From Eubacterium plexicaudatum ASF492 (GTDB lineage Bacteria > Bacillota > Clostridia > Lachnospirales > Lachnospiraceae), in the NCBI RefSeq assembly GCF_000364225.2, contig NZ_AQFT02000001.1, forward strand, positions 3,181,501 through 3,245,500: 64,000 bases of DNA, in the 5' to 3' direction. Within the stretch, counting starts at the first letter, position 1. Every line of letters begins with the position of its first letter. The translations under genes and the position numbers were made by a program. The notes beneath the pieces were generated by a model. The model was not told where the DNA came from and made no database searches. It was given only the letters and a program-made list of their open reading frames with translations. Below are positions 9,216 through 20,388 of this stretch, piece by piece.

Positions 9216-11153
9216 TTAAGTCGATGCAATGTTTCCGGTGTACAGCTGGTAATATTTGCCGCGTTCTTCCATCAGCTTTTCATGATTTCCGCGCTCAATC
9301 ACCCGTCCCTGTTCCAGCACGATAATACAATCGCTGTTGCGAACCGTAGACAACCGATGTGCGATAACGAAAGTCGTCCTTCCTTTCATCAGTTTATCCA
9401 TTCCGTCCTGAACGATTTTTTCCGTTCTCGTATCAATGGAACTGGTCGCCTCATCTAAAATCAATACCGGCGGATCCGCAATCGCCGCACGGGCAATTGC
9501 CAGCAGCTGCCGCTGACCCTGACTGAGATTCGCGCCGTCTCCGGTCAGCATCGTCTGATAGCCGTCCGGTAAATGCCGGATAAAACCATCCGCATTTGCC
9601 AGCTTTGCCGCTGCCATGACTTCCGTATCCGTGGCATCCAGCTTCCCATAACGAATATTTTCCATCACGGTTGCCGTAAACAAATGCGTATCCTGCAATA
9701 CGATTCCGAGAGAATGACGCAGATCATCTTTTTTAATTTTATTAATATTGATTCCGTCATAGCGGATTTTTCCGTCCTGTATATCATAAAAACGATTAAT
9801 CAGATTTGTAATCGTCGTTTTGCCTGCTCCGGTAGAACCGACAAATGCAATCTTCTGTCCCGGTGTTGCATACAGGTCTACATTATGAAGCACGATTTTT
9901 TCCGGCACATAGCCAAAATCGACATCGTCAAATACAACATCTCCCGTCAGCTCGGTATACGTTACGGTACCGTCCTGTTGATGCGGATGTTTCCATGCCC
10001 ATAATCCGGTCCGCATGCCTCCCGGCGCTTCTTTTATCTCACCATGTTCTTTTACGGCATTTACAAGCGTTACATAACCTTCATCCGGTTCCACCGGTTC
10101 ATCCAGCAGCTTGAACACACGCTCTGCGCCTGCGACCGCCATCACGACCGCATTCAACTGCATACTGACCTGATTAATCGGCTGATTAAAGTTTCTGTTA
10201 AAGGTCAGAAAGCTGGCCAGCTTTCCTATGGAAAAGCCGCCGATTCCGTTCATTGCCAGAATACCTCCCACAATCGAACAGAACACATAGCTGACGTTGC
10301 CTAACTGTGCATTGACCGGCATCAGTATATTCGCAAAACGATTTGCCTGATAAGCGCTTTCAAACAGCTTGTCGTTTCGTTCTTTAAAATCTTTGATTGA
10401 CGTCTCTTCATGACAGAATACCTTCACCACTTTCTGGCCTTCCATCATTTCTTCGATAAAGCCGTTTACCGCGCCCAGATCCTGCTGCTGTGCAAGGAAA
10501 TACTTACTGCTCAGCCCGGCCAGACGCTTCGTCATAAACAGCATGACCGCAACCATGAACAACGTAAGCGCCGTCAGCGGGATACTCAGATACAGCATGC
10601 TTCCCAATACGCTGACGATTGTGATAACACTGTTGAACAGCTGCGGCATACTCTGACTGATCATCTGGCGCAGCGTGTCGATATCATTGGTATACACCGA
10701 CATAATGTCTCCATGTGCATGTGCGTCAAAATACCGAATCGGTAGCTTCTCCATATGAGAAAACAGGTCGTTTCTCAAATCCCGCAATGTGCCCTGACTC
10801 ACATGAATCATAATCTTTGTCTGTGCATAGCTGGCTATAACCGCAATAGCGTAAAAGATACCAACACGCGTAATTGCCTGCAGCAGACTGCTGAAATCCG
10901 GAGATTCGCTTTCTAACAGCGGCATAATATATCCGTCAATCAGTTCCTGCATAAACAACGTTCCCTGTACCGATGCAAACGCCGTATAAATAATACAGCC
11001 AATGACCACAATCACGGCAAATGCATATTTACGCATAATATATGCCATTAACCTGCGTATAATTTTTCCGGGATTTTCCACACGTGGCCCTTTTCCTCTG
11101 CCATATCTTCCAGGTCCGCCAGGTCCGTGCACAGGTTTTGCTTTTTCTGCCAT
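9216..11153 (-). CDS. ABC exporter half-transporter, catalytically canonical partner
   Basis: A 645-residue fused permease and ATPase. An N-terminal Gly/Pro-rich extension is followed by six membrane helices and a nucleotide-binding domain. Walker A is GSTGAGKTT, the signature is LSQGQRQ, Walker B is VLILDEATSS with the catalytic Glu, and the H-loop is IAHRLST. It forms a pair with the adjacent gene (one-base stop/start overlap at 11153). The pair fits heterodimeric multidrug exporters such as BmrCD or LmrCD; this partner carries the consensus catalytic Glu and switch His. Substrate unknown. Confidence 0.85.
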   Translation of the reverse strand: MAEKAKPVHGPGGPGRYGRGKGPRVENPGKIIRRLMAYIMRKYAFAVIVVIGCIIYTAFASVQGTLFMQELIDGYIMPLLESESPDFSSLLQAITRVGIFYAIAVIASYAQTKIMIHVSQGTLRDLRNDLFSHMEKLPIRYFDAHAHGDIMSVYTNDIDTLRQMISQSMPQLFNSVITIVSVLGSMLYLSIPLTALTLFMVAVMLFMTKRLAGLSSKYFLAQQQDLGAVNGFIEEMMEGQKVVKVFCHEETSIKDFKERNDKLFESAYQANRFANILMPVNAQLGNVSYVFCSIVGGILAMNGIGGFSIGKLASFLTFNRNFNQPINQVSMQLNAVVMAVAGAERVFKLLDEPVEPDEGYVTLVNAVKEHGEIKEAPGGMRTGLWAWKHPHQQDGTVTYTELTGDVVFDDVDFGYVPEKIVLHNVDLYATPGQKIAFVGSTGAGKTTITNLINRFYDIQDGKIRYDGININKIKKDDLRHSLGIVLQDTHLFTATVMENIRYGKLDATDTEVMAAAKLANADGFIRHLPDGYQTMLTGDGANLSQGQRQLLAIARAAIADPPVLILDEATSSIDTRTEKIVQDGMDKLMKGRTTFVIAHRLSTVRNSDCIIVLEQGRVIERGNHEKLMEERGKYYQLYTGNIAST

Positions 11154-12946
11154 TAATGATCACCTCCGTGTTCGTCAAAATCTCCGCCTCCGCCGTTCTG
11201 CGATTCATATACTTCGCGGTAAATCGCATTGCTTTCCAGCAGCTGCTCATGTGTTCCAACCCCATTGACCTGTCCATGCTCCAGTACGATAATACGGTCT
11301 GCCTGCTGCACGGAAGAAATGCGCTGTGCAATAATGAGCTTTGTCGTTCCCGGAATCTCCTGTGCAAACGCTTTTCGAATCTTTGCGTCCGTAGCCGTAT
11401 CTACCGCACTTGTCGAATCATCCAGAATGAGTATTTTCGGCTTTTTCAGCAGCGCCCTGGCAATACAAAGACGCTGTTTTTGTCCGCCGGATACGTTCGT
11501 ACCGCCCTGTTCTATATAAGTGTTGTATCCGTCCGGCATCGCCTCGATAAATTCATCCGCACAGGCGAGTCGGCATGCCCGTTTGCATTCTTCCTCACTT
11601 GCATGCAGATCTCCCCAGCGCAGATTGTCATAAATCGTACCGGAAAACAGTACGTTTTTCTGCAGCACGACCGATACTTCATTACGCAGCGTTTCCAGGT
11701 CATAGCTTCGGACATCCTTACCGCCTACCTTAACGCAGCCATTCGTCACATCATACAGCCGGCTGATCAGATTCACCAGACTTGATTTCGAACTTCCGGT
11801 ACCGCCGATAATGCCAATCGTCTCTCCGGCATGAATGTCCAGATTAATATCCGACAGTACCATGCCTCTGCCCGCATCCTGCTCATCCGCATCTTTGGTC
11901 CCCGAACTTCTGCCATAGCAAAAGTCCACATGTTCAAATCGAATACTTCCGTCCGGCACGGTAACATCCGGTTGCGGCGGATTTTGCAGCGTACTTTTTT
12001 CATTCAGCACTTCTGCAATACGTTTGGCGCTTGCCGAGCTCATGGTAACCATAACAAATGCCATGGACAGCATCATCAGGCTCATTAGAATATTCATACA
12101 ATAAGCAAGCAGACTCATCAAATCTCCGGTCTGCAGTTCCGTTGCATTTGTAGAAACTATAATTTTGGCACCGAGCCAGCTGATTCCTAAAATACAGCTG
12201 AATACCGTAATCATCATTGCCGGCGCATTATAAGCGACGATACTTTCCGCCTTTATAAACATCATGTACAGATTGCCGCAGGCTTTTTGAAACTTGCCGA
12301 TTTCAAAATCTTCCCTGACATAGGCTTTTACTACACGGATTGCCGCAATATTTTCCTGCACACTGGCATTTAAGTCATCGTATTTTTCAAATACGGCACT
12401 GAAATATTTATAGGCGTTCACGGTAATGATTGCTAAAAATCCGCCAAGTACAAGAACGGCAATCAAATAAACTCTTGCCAGTTTAGCCGATATAAAAAAC
12501 GACATGACCATTGCAATAATAAGAGAAAATGGCGCCCGCACACACATCCTCAAAATCATCTGATACGCATTCTGCAGATTCGTCACATCCGTCGTTAGCC
12601 TTGTTACAAGCCCGGCCGTAGAATATTTGTCAATATTCTCAAACGAAAACCCCTGAATGTTCACAAACATGCCTTCACGCAGATTTTTAGCGAATCCGGC
12701 TGAGGCTCTTGCGCCGTACTTGCCACCCATGACACCTGCTGTCAGTCCTGCAAACGCGGCAACAATCATCCAGGCTCCCATCAGATAAATATGTCCGATA
12801 TCACCTTTTTCCACCCCGTCATCAATAATCGATGCCATCAGAAGCGGAATCAGCATCTCCATAATGACCTCAAAAATCATATATACCGGTGTCTTCAAAG
12901 AGTCTGTTTTAAATTCTTTAATATAAGAAGCTAATGTTTTCAGCAA
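11153..12946 (-). CDS. ABC exporter half-transporter, degenerate partner
   Basis: A 597-residue permease/ATPase fusion with six N-terminal membrane helices. Its ATPase has GGTGSSKSS (Walker A), VSGGQKQ (signature) and ILILDDSTSAVD. The residue after the Walker B Asp is Asp, not the catalytic Glu, and the H-loop reads IIAQRIS with Gln in place of His. Both changes are typical of the inactive-site half of heterodimeric exporters. Translation appears to start at TTG with GGGAG nine bases before. It is the first gene of the pair. Confidence 0.85.
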   Translation of the reverse strand: MLKTLASYIKEFKTDSLKTPVYMIFEVIMEMLIPLLMASIIDDGVEKGDIGHIYLMGAWMIVAAFAGLTAGVMGGKYGARASAGFAKNLREGMFVNIQGFSFENIDKYSTAGLVTRLTTDVTNLQNAYQMILRMCVRAPFSLIIAMVMSFFISAKLARVYLIAVLVLGGFLAIITVNAYKYFSAVFEKYDDLNASVQENIAAIRVVKAYVREDFEIGKFQKACGNLYMMFIKAESIVAYNAPAMMITVFSCILGISWLGAKIIVSTNATELQTGDLMSLLAYCMNILMSLMMLSMAFVMVTMSSASAKRIAEVLNEKSTLQNPPQPDVTVPDGSIRFEHVDFCYGRSSGTKDADEQDAGRGMVLSDINLDIHAGETIGIIGGTGSSKSSLVNLISRLYDVTNGCVKVGGKDVRSYDLETLRNEVSVVLQKNVLFSGTIYDNLRWGDLHASEEECKRACRLACADEFIEAMPDGYNTYIEQGGTNVSGGQKQRLCIARALLKKPKILILDDSTSAVDTATDAKIRKAFAQEIPGTTKLIIAQRISSVQQADRIIVLEHGQVNGVGTHEQLLESNAIYREVYESQNGGGGDFDEHGGDH

Positions 12947-12987
12947 TTGGATTCACTCCCTTTCCGTTTTCATATCATATTGAATGT

Positions 12988-13593
12988 TTATTCCCCTATG
13001 ACTGCCCGAATTGCCGCAAGCAACTGTTCATATGTTTCATACGCTGCCAGATTCGGATAGTCCGCTTTAATCTGTTCCGTACTTTTAAACAAAAAGCCTG
13101 CCTGACTTGCCTGAATCATACCAAGATCATTATAGCTGTCCCCGGCGGCAATCGTTTCATAGCCGATCGACTGCAGCGCTTTTACCGTCGTATATTTGGA
13201 ATTTTCCACACGCATTTTGTATCCGGTAATCGTACCATCCCGGCCAGCCTGCAGACTGTTGCAGAAAATCGTCGGCCAGCCCAGCTTTTGCATCAGCGGC
13301 TTTGCAAACTGTTCAAACGTATCACTGATAATGATTACCTGCGTTATGGAACGAAGCTCATCCAAAAACTCCTTCGCGCCCGCAAGCGGCTCGATCTTTG
13401 CGATCGTATCCTGAATCTCTTTTAATCCCAGACCATGCTCTTTCAATATTTCCAGACGGCCTTTCATCAGCTTATCATAATCCGGTTCATCTCTCGTTGT
13501 TTTCTCCAGTTCCGGAATTCCGGTTGCTTTTGCAAATGCAATCCATATTTCCGGAACAAGTACACCTTCCAAATCCAAACATGTTATATACAT
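12988..13593 (-). CDS. thrH: Phosphoserine phosphatase / homoserine phosphotransferase-like HAD enzyme (ThrH type)
   Basis: About 201 residues. The start at 13593 (MYITCLDLEGVLVPEIW) is set by a perfect GGAGG seven bases upstream. The HAD motifs are present: DLEG (nucleophile D, with E in the position usual for ThrH instead of DxD), IIISDT (motif II), a Lys near NSKYTTVKAL, and GDSYNDLGM (motif IV). ThrH enzymes dephosphorylate phosphoserine and can transfer the phosphate to homoserine. It stands alone between the ABC exporter and the PBP gene. Confidence 0.8.
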   Translation of the reverse strand: MYITCLDLEGVLVPEIWIAFAKATGIPELEKTTRDEPDYDKLMKGRLEILKEHGLGLKEIQDTIAKIEPLAGAKEFLDELRSITQVIIISDTFEQFAKPLMQKLGWPTIFCNSLQAGRDGTITGYKMRVENSKYTTVKALQSIGYETIAAGDSYNDLGMIQASQAGFLFKSTEQIKADYPNLAAYETYEQLLAAIRAVIGE

Positions 13594-13744
13594 TTTAAAA
13601 CCTCCAATAAAATCTGTATTTGCCGCCGGCAGAATGTGCCCGCATATGCCTTCACACTCCCAAGCCGCTTCTTTATTTTGACATAAATTGGTAAGATGTG
13701 CAAGCCGCATCCTGCCGAATTGCAGCCGTTTTTTTACCGTCCGT

Positions 13745-15842
13745 TCAGTTAAAATCAATAATCCCCGTTCCCTGGGTCAGATACAGCATGGCATCTTTCC
13801 ATATGCCTGCCGGATACGTCGCGCCATACAGGTTATCCAGCGTTTTCGGCGTATCATAGCCAACCCAGACAGATACGGTATAATACGGCGTCACGCCGCA
13901 GAACCATCCGTCTTTGCTTCCGTTTGTCGTACCGGTCTTTCCTGCGGCCGGAAGCGCCGATGACTCACTCCATTTCATACTTCTGGCAGTGCCGTTTGTC
14001 AGCACTCCTTTTAAAATATCAAGCATTGTGGAAGAAGCCTGCGCATCGTATACCCGTTTCGGTTCTTCTTCCTGATATAATTCTTTACCGTTACTGTCCT
14101 TAAGCGATACCAGACACGACGGATCCCGGTATTCTCCCTGATTGACAAGCGTACAGTATCCGCCTGCCATCTGCACGGTCGTCGCTCCGTACGTCAGCCC
14201 GCCCAGCGCAGCGGAAAGCGTATAATCCTGCGGGACAATTTTATCGAACTTCATATCCGTAATAAAGTCCAGACCATAGGACGGTTTGATATCATAAAAT
14301 ACCGAGTACGCCACTCCGTTTTTACTTTGTTCAACCGCGTTACGCAGCGGCATTGCGGCGCCGCTCAGTCCGGAAATATCCACGCCCGGCTTCTGCGCCG
14401 TTTTTACATCAATGTCATACACCGTTGTTTCCGGCGTATATCCAAACATCAGCGCAGGTGTATACACTGCCAGCGGCTTAAACGCACTGCCCGGCTGACG
14501 ATAGCTCTGATAAGCGCGGTTTAAGCCGTATACGTTGTTCAGATTTTCCTGCGAACGCCCGCCGACCAGTGCGATGACCTTTCCGGTCATATTGTCGATC
14601 GCTGTCACCGCCCCTGCAGTTCATACACATTCGTTTCCGGATTCGTCTGTGTGGCAAACGCCAGATTGTTGTCCAGCGCCTGCTGCAAAGCCGCCTGTGC
14701 ATCCGACCGCAGACTTGTCGTTATCGTATATCCTTTTGCATATAAATTTGTTTTCTCCAGATTGTATGCTGATTCATATGATTCCTGATACGCCTTATAG
14801 TCCGCCTCGTCTTTAAAGTGATAACGGAACTCAAATCCATGCAGTTTCATCAGATATTCCACCGCACAGTATATTGCGTATGTCGTTTCATAATTGTTAA
14901 ACTCAGACACCTGTCTGCTGATTTTAATTTTTTCCTGACACGCCTCCATATATGCACTCTTTGACACATAGCCTTCATCATACATATCTTTCAGAATTTT
15001 ATCCCGACGTTCCACGGCTCTTTTCGGATGCTTATATGGATTAAAATATTCCGGCCGGTTCGGAATCGCGCACAGATACGCAATCTGGGACAAAGACAGC
15101 TGTGCGGCGCTTTTTCCAAAAAATGCCTTTGCCGCCGCTTCCAGTCCGTAAATACCGTTGCTAAAGCATGCCGTATTAATATAAAACTCCATAATTTCCT
15201 GCTTGCTGTATTTACGCGTCAGCCGGATTGATACCATCATTTCTTTGATTTTACGTATAATCGAACGATCTCTGGTCAGATACACGGTCCGTGACAGCTG
15301 CTGCGTAATCGTACTGGCTCCCGCCATATTATCTCCCCTGGACATGACAAAATCCAGTGCGACACGGATAATCCCTTTCATATCAATGCCGATATTTCTC
15401 CAATAGCTGCGATCTTCTATGGCTATAAACGCATTTACCGCATGCTTTGGAATCTCTTTATATTTTAAATAGCTGGATTTCCCGTTTCCTGATGACAGCT
15501 CCGCAATCTGCGTCCCATCTGCACCATACAGATACGTAATTTCATCCATTCGGAAATCCTCTGCCCTGCTGTTTTCCACAATCTCATCCGCTTCTTTTTC
15601 AAACGAGCGGTAATCATCCCCATAACGCACAAATAAAACGACCGATACGACCGCCGTTAAAATCAGTCCGGTCAATACCATCCATTTTATAATGTGCCAT
15701 ACATAATAAAAAAGTCACGGTAAAAAGCCCCCATCAGCTGAAGTACATATTTCCCGTTGGATCCTCCCAGCTTCTGATGTGCTTTTCTCACCTGTCCCAT
15801 TGCAGACTGACGCTTTTGTTTTTCTTTCTTGTTTTTTCCCAT
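13745..15842 (-). CDS. Class A penicillin-binding protein (PBP1a-like), two one-base deletions
   Basis: Joined across two frame breaks this is about 699 residues. A basic cytoplasmic tail (MGKNKKEKQKRQSAMGQVRK) leads to one membrane helix and a GT51 transglycosylase domain (FIAIEDRSYWRNIGID, GASTITQQLSR, RKIKEMMVSIRLTRKYSKQEI). A transpeptidase domain follows, with SAFK (QPGSAFKPL; catalytic Ser), SKNG (EQSKNGVAY) and KTGTT. It polymerises and cross-links peptidoglycan outside the membrane. One missing T (T6, near 15718) and one missing G (CAGGGGCGG, near 14611) split it; both are homopolymer sites. The start at 15842 has GGGAG eight bases upstream. It lies just downstream of nfo on the same strand. 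Confidence 0.8.
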
Positions 15843-15865
15843 CGTCTGACTCCCTGTTCAATCTG

Positions 15866-16723
15866 TTACCGTATCAATTTTGCAATCTCTTCTTTGTAAG
15901 GCGGATATTTCTTTTTCGCATCTGTCGGGTCCACAAGATATGGTGTTTCGAGTATTTTCGGAACGTCTGCAAAATCAGGTGCATGCACAATGTTATAAAG
16001 TGCATCAAATCCGATCTGTCCGTCTCCGATATTGGCATGCCGGTCTTTGGAAGCGCCGCATGTGTTTTTGCTGTCATTAATGTGAAATACGGCAATCTGG
16101 TCTTTTCCAATTACCTGATCAAAGTGTTCCATCACGCCGTCAAAATCATGTATGATGTCGTATCCGCTGTCATGCGTGTGACAGGTGTCAAAGCAGATGC
16201 GCAGCTTGTCATTGTGCACGACACCGTCATAAATAGCTGCCAGCTCTTCGAACGTTCTGCCAATCTCGGTACCTTTTCCGGCCATCGTCTCCAGCGCAAC
16301 CATGCACTTTGTATCCGCCGTCAGCACTTCGTTCAGCCCTTTGATAATCTGTGCCGTACCTGCTTCCACGCCGGCTCCTACATGTGCGCCCGGGTGCAGA
16401 ATCAGCACATTGCTGCCCATTGCCAGCGTCCGTTCCAGCTCGGTTGCAAGAAACTCCACCGCAAGCGCATACGTTTCCGCTTTCACGGTGTTGCCAAGAT
16501 TAATAATATAAGGCGCATGCACGACAAAGCTATCAATCCCATGCTCTTTCATATATGCATGGGCCGCTTCGATATTTAAATCGGCAATATCTTTGCGGCG
16601 CGTATTCTGCGGCGCACCCGTATACACCATAAACGTATTTGCGCCATATCCGACCGCTTCTTTTACGGAATTTAAAAACATATCTTTGCCGCTCATTCCA
16701 ACATGAGAACCAATTTTTAACAT
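15866..16723 (-). CDS. nfo: Endonuclease IV (AP endonuclease)
   Basis: A 285-residue xylose-isomerase-like TIM barrel starting [12 protein letters not shown]. It carries the Nfo zinc ligands and signatures: [68 protein letters not shown]. It cuts DNA 5' of abasic sites in base excision repair. The start at 16723 has GAGGG seven bases upstream; the longer open frame to 16771 has no site. Length is normal. Confidence 0.95.
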   Translation of the reverse strand: MLKIGSHVGMSGKDMFLNSVKEAVGYGANTFMVYTGAPQNTRRKDIADLNIEAAHAYMKEHGIDSFVVHAPYIINLGNTVKAETYALAVEFLATELERTLAMGSNVLILHPGAHVGAGVEAGTAQIIKGLNEVLTADTKCMVALETMAGKGTEIGRTFEELAAIYDGVVHNDKLRICFDTCHTHDSGYDIIHDFDGVMEHFDQVIGKDQIAVFHINDSKNTCGASKDRHANIGDGQIGFDALYNIVHAPDFADVPKILETPYLVDPTDAKKKYPPYKEEIAKLIR

Positions 16724-16740
16724 AAGCAAACCCTCATTTC

Positions 16741-17118
16741 CTAATTGTTTTCCAAAACATCTCTCAGACATACATTCCCAAATAATTTTTCTTCTGCAAA
16801 CGCATGTTCCTGCGTTATTTCGTCCGTAACAGCCCCATTAAACATCCGCACCGGAAATAAAATCAGCTGTCTTTCGCCATGTCTGACATTGACACAGGTC
16901 AGCAGGTCATCTTCTTCATCATGCACACGTGCTAACACATAGTAGTGCAGATCTTCGCCTTTCACATAATAATGGGCCAGTACCGATATTTCCCCTACTT
17001 CTTTTGCATCCCAGTTAATCTCGTAATCAACCATATGGCGTTCAAAAATAGCATCTACCGCATCTGCATCCGCCTGGCTGAAACGGAGCAGTTCTTTTTC
17101 CGTAATTAACTCTTCCAT
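16741..17118 (-). CDS. Hypothetical acidic protein
   Basis: A 125-residue acidic cytosolic protein with no motif I recognise. It has a helical start ([28 protein letters not shown]) and a beta-rich middle ([28 protein letters not shown]). AGGAG lies before the ATG. It is probably cotranscribed with nfo, which begins 18 bases downstream of its stop. Confidence 0.6.
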   Translation of the reverse strand: MEELITEKELLRFSQADADAVDAIFERHMVDYEINWDAKEVGEISVLAHYYVKGEDLHYYVLARVHDEEDDLLTCVNVRHGERQLILFPVRMFNGAVTDEITQEHAFAEEKLFGNVCLRDVLENN

Positions 17119-17284
17119 ATTTATTCTCCTGTATGCTGTTTTAGATTTTTATAACCAGTATAGCGAACATCGGCTTTTTTTACAACAGAATTTTTATTTT
17201 CAGAAAAGAAAATGAAGAATTTTAGATCAGAAAAATAATCTGCATTTGATTTTTCTGTCAGATTGACATGTTTCCTGCAATCCT

Positions 17285-17325
17285 TTCAGGCGGGTCTGCG
17301 AAAACATTACGCAGCCCCGCCTGAA
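17285..17325 (-). terminator. GC-rich hairpin downstream of the DUF6465-like gene
   Basis: TTCAGGCGGG.CTGCG pairs with CGCAG..CCGCCTGAA around a nine-base loop. The position fits transcription termination after the gene ending at 17368, but there is no clear T-tract, so it may only protect the RNA 3' end. I see nothing else in 17119-17284. Confidence 0.45.
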
Positions 17326-17367
17326 TATGTACGGAACCATTGCCATTTAAAGTTGCTGGTTCGGTTT

Positions 17368-17688
17368 TTAATTGGACGTCAAATCCACACTGCCTTCGAT
17401 ATCTCCATTTACGACATAATATGCCTTATTGTCTTCCGGCTTTATGTAGATTTTAATGTCTTTTAACTCTGCCGTATTTCCACTGTTTTTGTAATTTTGC
17501 TTTACTTTATCGGAAATAGCAGCTATTGATACTTCGTTTTCACCAAACTGCAAGAGCATCTCTTCGTTTGGCAAGGTCGAAGGTGACGGGCCCGACGTCT
17601 TTAGCTCGGCTTTTTCTGCCTCAGTATGGGTTGCATTCTGAGGTGCTGCGTTGTGTTTTGCAGAAGCTCTCTTGGATTTACCTTTCAT
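17368..17688 (-). CDS. Small protein with disordered basic N-terminus (DUF6465-like)
   Basis: 106 residues from an ATG with AAGGAGG eight bases upstream. The N-terminal half (KGKSKRASAKHNAAPQN, then a Thr/Glu/Pro-rich stretch) looks disordered. The C-terminal half forms a compact domain (EEMLLQFGENEVSIAAISDKV, IKIYIKPEDNKAYYVVNGDIEGSVDL). It resembles a small family common in Lachnospiraceae, which I recall as DUF6465; function unknown. Confidence 0.6.
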   Translation of the reverse strand: MKGKSKRASAKHNAAPQNATHTEAEKAELKTSGPSPSTLPNEEMLLQFGENEVSIAAISDKVKQNYKNSGNTAELKDIKIYIKPEDNKAYYVVNGDIEGSVDLTSN

Positions 17689-17771
17689 TACAATATCCTC
17701 CTTTTGTTTGCTTTCAATTACTATAACCTTTTTCTTTGAAATAGTCAAACCGAATTCGTCGGAAGGATAGC

Positions 17772-18011
17772 TTACCGCATTTTTTCGTAGGATAAGACGA
17801 GCTTCACAATTTCATTGGTATTGCCGCATCCGGCAGCAATGCCCAGCAGATAGGATAAATGCTCCGGATCTGCCTTGTTGCCCTGTATTACACACACGTC
17901 GCCTTCAACCCGGCATGTCGCATCTGCGTCTTCATCCCGTACGGCCTGCAGCAATACATCTTTTAACCTTTCTGATATTGTGTTTTCTGTAGTGAATTCA
18001 ATCGTATACAT
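17772..18011 (-). CDS. Small hypothetical protein
   Basis: 79 residues (MYTIEFTTENTISERLKDVLLQAVRDEDA... ending KLVLSYEKMR) with AGGAGG a few bases before the ATG. It is acidic, with an alternating strand/helix pattern. I do not recognise a family. The 160 bases between it and the ABC permease gene hold a weak hairpin with a T-run near 18130-18178 and no gene. Confidence 0.55.
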   Translation of the reverse strand: MYTIEFTTENTISERLKDVLLQAVRDEDADATCRVEGDVCVIQGNKADPEHLSYLLGIAAGCGNTNEIVKLVLSYEKMR

Positions 18012-18177
18012 ATTCGTATCCTCCTATAATACTTTTTAGTATTAGTATACTCTGTTTTTGTCATCTTATCCACTATATCTTTACATTTTTTGTCATTTTT
18101 TTAAAAAATTTTTCAAAAACCTGTTTTCAGACAAAAAAACACGCCTTACTGTCGCTATTGCGTAGCAAATTCAGGCC

Positions 18178-20388
18178 TTATTTGTCGATCAGGCGTCGAA
18201 ACAGCATCCATGTACTTACAAAATAACATAGCAGCAGCACCGCCAGTGCACCCGTAATCGTCCCGATCTGCAACAGCAATGTATGAAATCCGATATACGC
18301 TGAAATCTCTGCTGCCACCGTTTGTATAAAACAGGCAGACACGACACAGGATACTACGATTGCAGTAACAATCGGCAGTCCGAACCAGACGCCTAACTGC
18401 TTTAAAACCAGTGTTCCTATCCGTTGCTCTTCCACTCCCAGTTTGCGTAATACGTCAAACCGGTATTGATGCTGCCCCACATCCAAAAGCTGCTGCAGGG
18501 AAAGTACCGTAAGACAGATCACCATTAATACAATCGAACTGTAAAACATTGCCGCCTGCAGTACAAAATTATTCGCTTTTGTACTGTTCCTCTGCAGCGT
18601 ACGCAGCCGCACTCCATATTCGGCCCCGTTTTCGGTACGTTCCGGATAGTTTTCCTCAAACAGACGTTCCATTTCACATGCATCCTGATAAGTAATGGCT
18701 TCGGTCGTTATAATATACCGATTCCGTATCACCGACAGCAGCTTCTCGCATACCCAATCCGGGAATACATAAAGGACATCCGTATAAGAATTGTAAACGG
18801 TCTGACCTATTGCTTCCTTATAATATGGATTCCTGGAAAGCCGTAATTCACCTGCATCTGTCATTACACTTGTATGCGCTTTCGTAAAATTTTCTGCCTC
18901 TGCTGCCGCAACACTTTTCCATTGGGTCGTAAACTCATTTTCTGCCAGAGTGATCCGCCCGTAGCCAAGCGCTTCCCGTATGTTGTTGTAATCACTCAGA
19001 GAAATTGCCACAATCGGAAAATCGTATTTTTGCCGGTTATGAAACTCTTTTTTTTCGGGCAGATACAAATAAAACGTATGGTCATAAGCAGCCTGTATCT
19101 CATGCGCAGCCAGAAACTTTGTCACAATTTCATAAGAATCATGTGGAAGATCTTTTTCATCATACACATGATTGTATCGGGAATAAACCTGCACGTCATA
19201 CATTGAGCGACTGTCCAGATATCCTAAAGCCCAGCCTGTTAAAACAGGAGCCGCCACAAACATGACAATTGCCAGTGTCAGCGTCATACAGATGACAGTC
19301 ATCGTCTTACTTGTCGTACGCAGTCCGGATATGATCTGTCCGTAAAAGAAAAGAACGTCACCACGGTATCTGTGTTCCCCGGACCGTTCTTTCCATGCGG
19401 CAAGAAAGCTGGAGGCAAGATAATGGAAAGCATATATGAAAAAGATCAAATCCAGCAGTACAAACAACAGATACTGTTTGTATATGCCGCTTCCCAAAGG
19501 CAGGTAATATTTATTTGTGAATACCAGAAGGACTGCTGCCGAACATGCACTGAAAACAGAACCTGCCAGCAAACCGGCAACAAGCGTAACGGAACCGCCC
19601 TTTTTCTTTTTTATAAGCCACAATACCGGCCATAGAAGCAGAAGCATTGGGAAAAAAATATTTGCCCAGTATGTCAGCCGCACCGGAATCGCCAGCCTGG
19701 AATCATAATAAAACCAGACTTTTTGTATTCCTGTACAGAACATCCATACCGTAACGATTTCAAAAAGTATCACCACGCCGAAAATCTGACGGCTTTTTTG
19801 AAAGTTCGGTTCATTTTCCTTAGACGCTAAAAACATATCAATGATTTTTGTTTTCCGAATTGCGCGGGTATGAAACACCCCCATGATACAAAAGCTTACA
19901 ACGAAAAAGCCAACGGTCCACAAAACCGTATCCGGAAACAGCGTCCATGCGAATGTATAAGTTTTTTCATAAGAAGTCAGAAGCATTGCCGTCATAAACT
20001 GCGAACAAATGACGCCTAAAAAAATGCCCGCCACAATCGAAATCATTCCCATAATAAATGTTTCTGCAAAGAAAATCCTGCCGATTGTTTTTTGCTCCAT
20101 TCCTATAACGGACTGCACCGCAAAATCTTTCTGCCTGCGCCGGAGCATATAGCGATTGACAAACCGTATTAAAAACAGCAAAAGCAATGTAATCATGCAG
20201 ATTGCCGTTTTTAACGCGTCGCTTAGTACACGAAAATCATATACACTGCCGATGTCCGGGTTATAGTAGCTGCTGGAAATGGACAGAAACGCATAAAACA
20301 GTGCCACACAGATTGTCATTGTCACTATATAAATCAAATAGTCTTTTACAGATCGTTTTGCATTTCTAAAAATAAGTTTCGCATACAT
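18178..20388 (-). CDS. bceB: BceB-type ABC permease of a peptide-antibiotic resistance module
   Basis: About 736 residues from MYAKLIFRNAKRSVKDYLIY, the typical BceB/VraG start. Ten membrane helices are visible, with a large extracellular loop of about 200 residues (about 400-600) between the seventh and eighth, and two FtsX domains. With BceA it senses and detoxifies antimicrobial peptides such as bacitracin or lantibiotics, and signals flux to the BceS kinase. The ATG at 20388 lies inside the end of bceA (23-base overlap), with GGAGG upstream. Confidence 0.85.
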   Translation of the reverse strand: MYAKLIFRNAKRSVKDYLIYIVTMTICVALFYAFLSISSSYYNPDIGSVYDFRVLSDALKTAICMITLLLLFLIRFVNRYMLRRRQKDFAVQSVIGMEQKTIGRIFFAETFIMGMISIVAGIFLGVICSQFMTAMLLTSYEKTYTFAWTLFPDTVLWTVGFFVVSFCIMGVFHTRAIRKTKIIDMFLASKENEPNFQKSRQIFGVVILFEIVTVWMFCTGIQKVWFYYDSRLAIPVRLTYWANIFFPMLLLLWPVLWLIKKKKGGSVTLVAGLLAGSVFSACSAAVLLVFTNKYYLPLGSGIYKQYLLFVLLDLIFFIYAFHYLASSFLAAWKERSGEHRYRGDVLFFYGQIISGLRTTSKTMTVICMTLTLAIVMFVAAPVLTGWALGYLDSRSMYDVQVYSRYNHVYDEKDLPHDSYEIVTKFLAAHEIQAAYDHTFYLYLPEKKEFHNRQKYDFPIVAISLSDYNNIREALGYGRITLAENEFTTQWKSVAAAEAENFTKAHTSVMTDAGELRLSRNPYYKEAIGQTVYNSYTDVLYVFPDWVCEKLLSVIRNRYIITTEAITYQDACEMERLFEENYPERTENGAEYGVRLRTLQRNSTKANNFVLQAAMFYSSIVLMVICLTVLSLQQLLDVGQHQYRFDVLRKLGVEEQRIGTLVLKQLGVWFGLPIVTAIVVSCVVSACFIQTVAAEISAYIGFHTLLLQIGTITGALAVLLLCYFVSTWMLFRRLIDK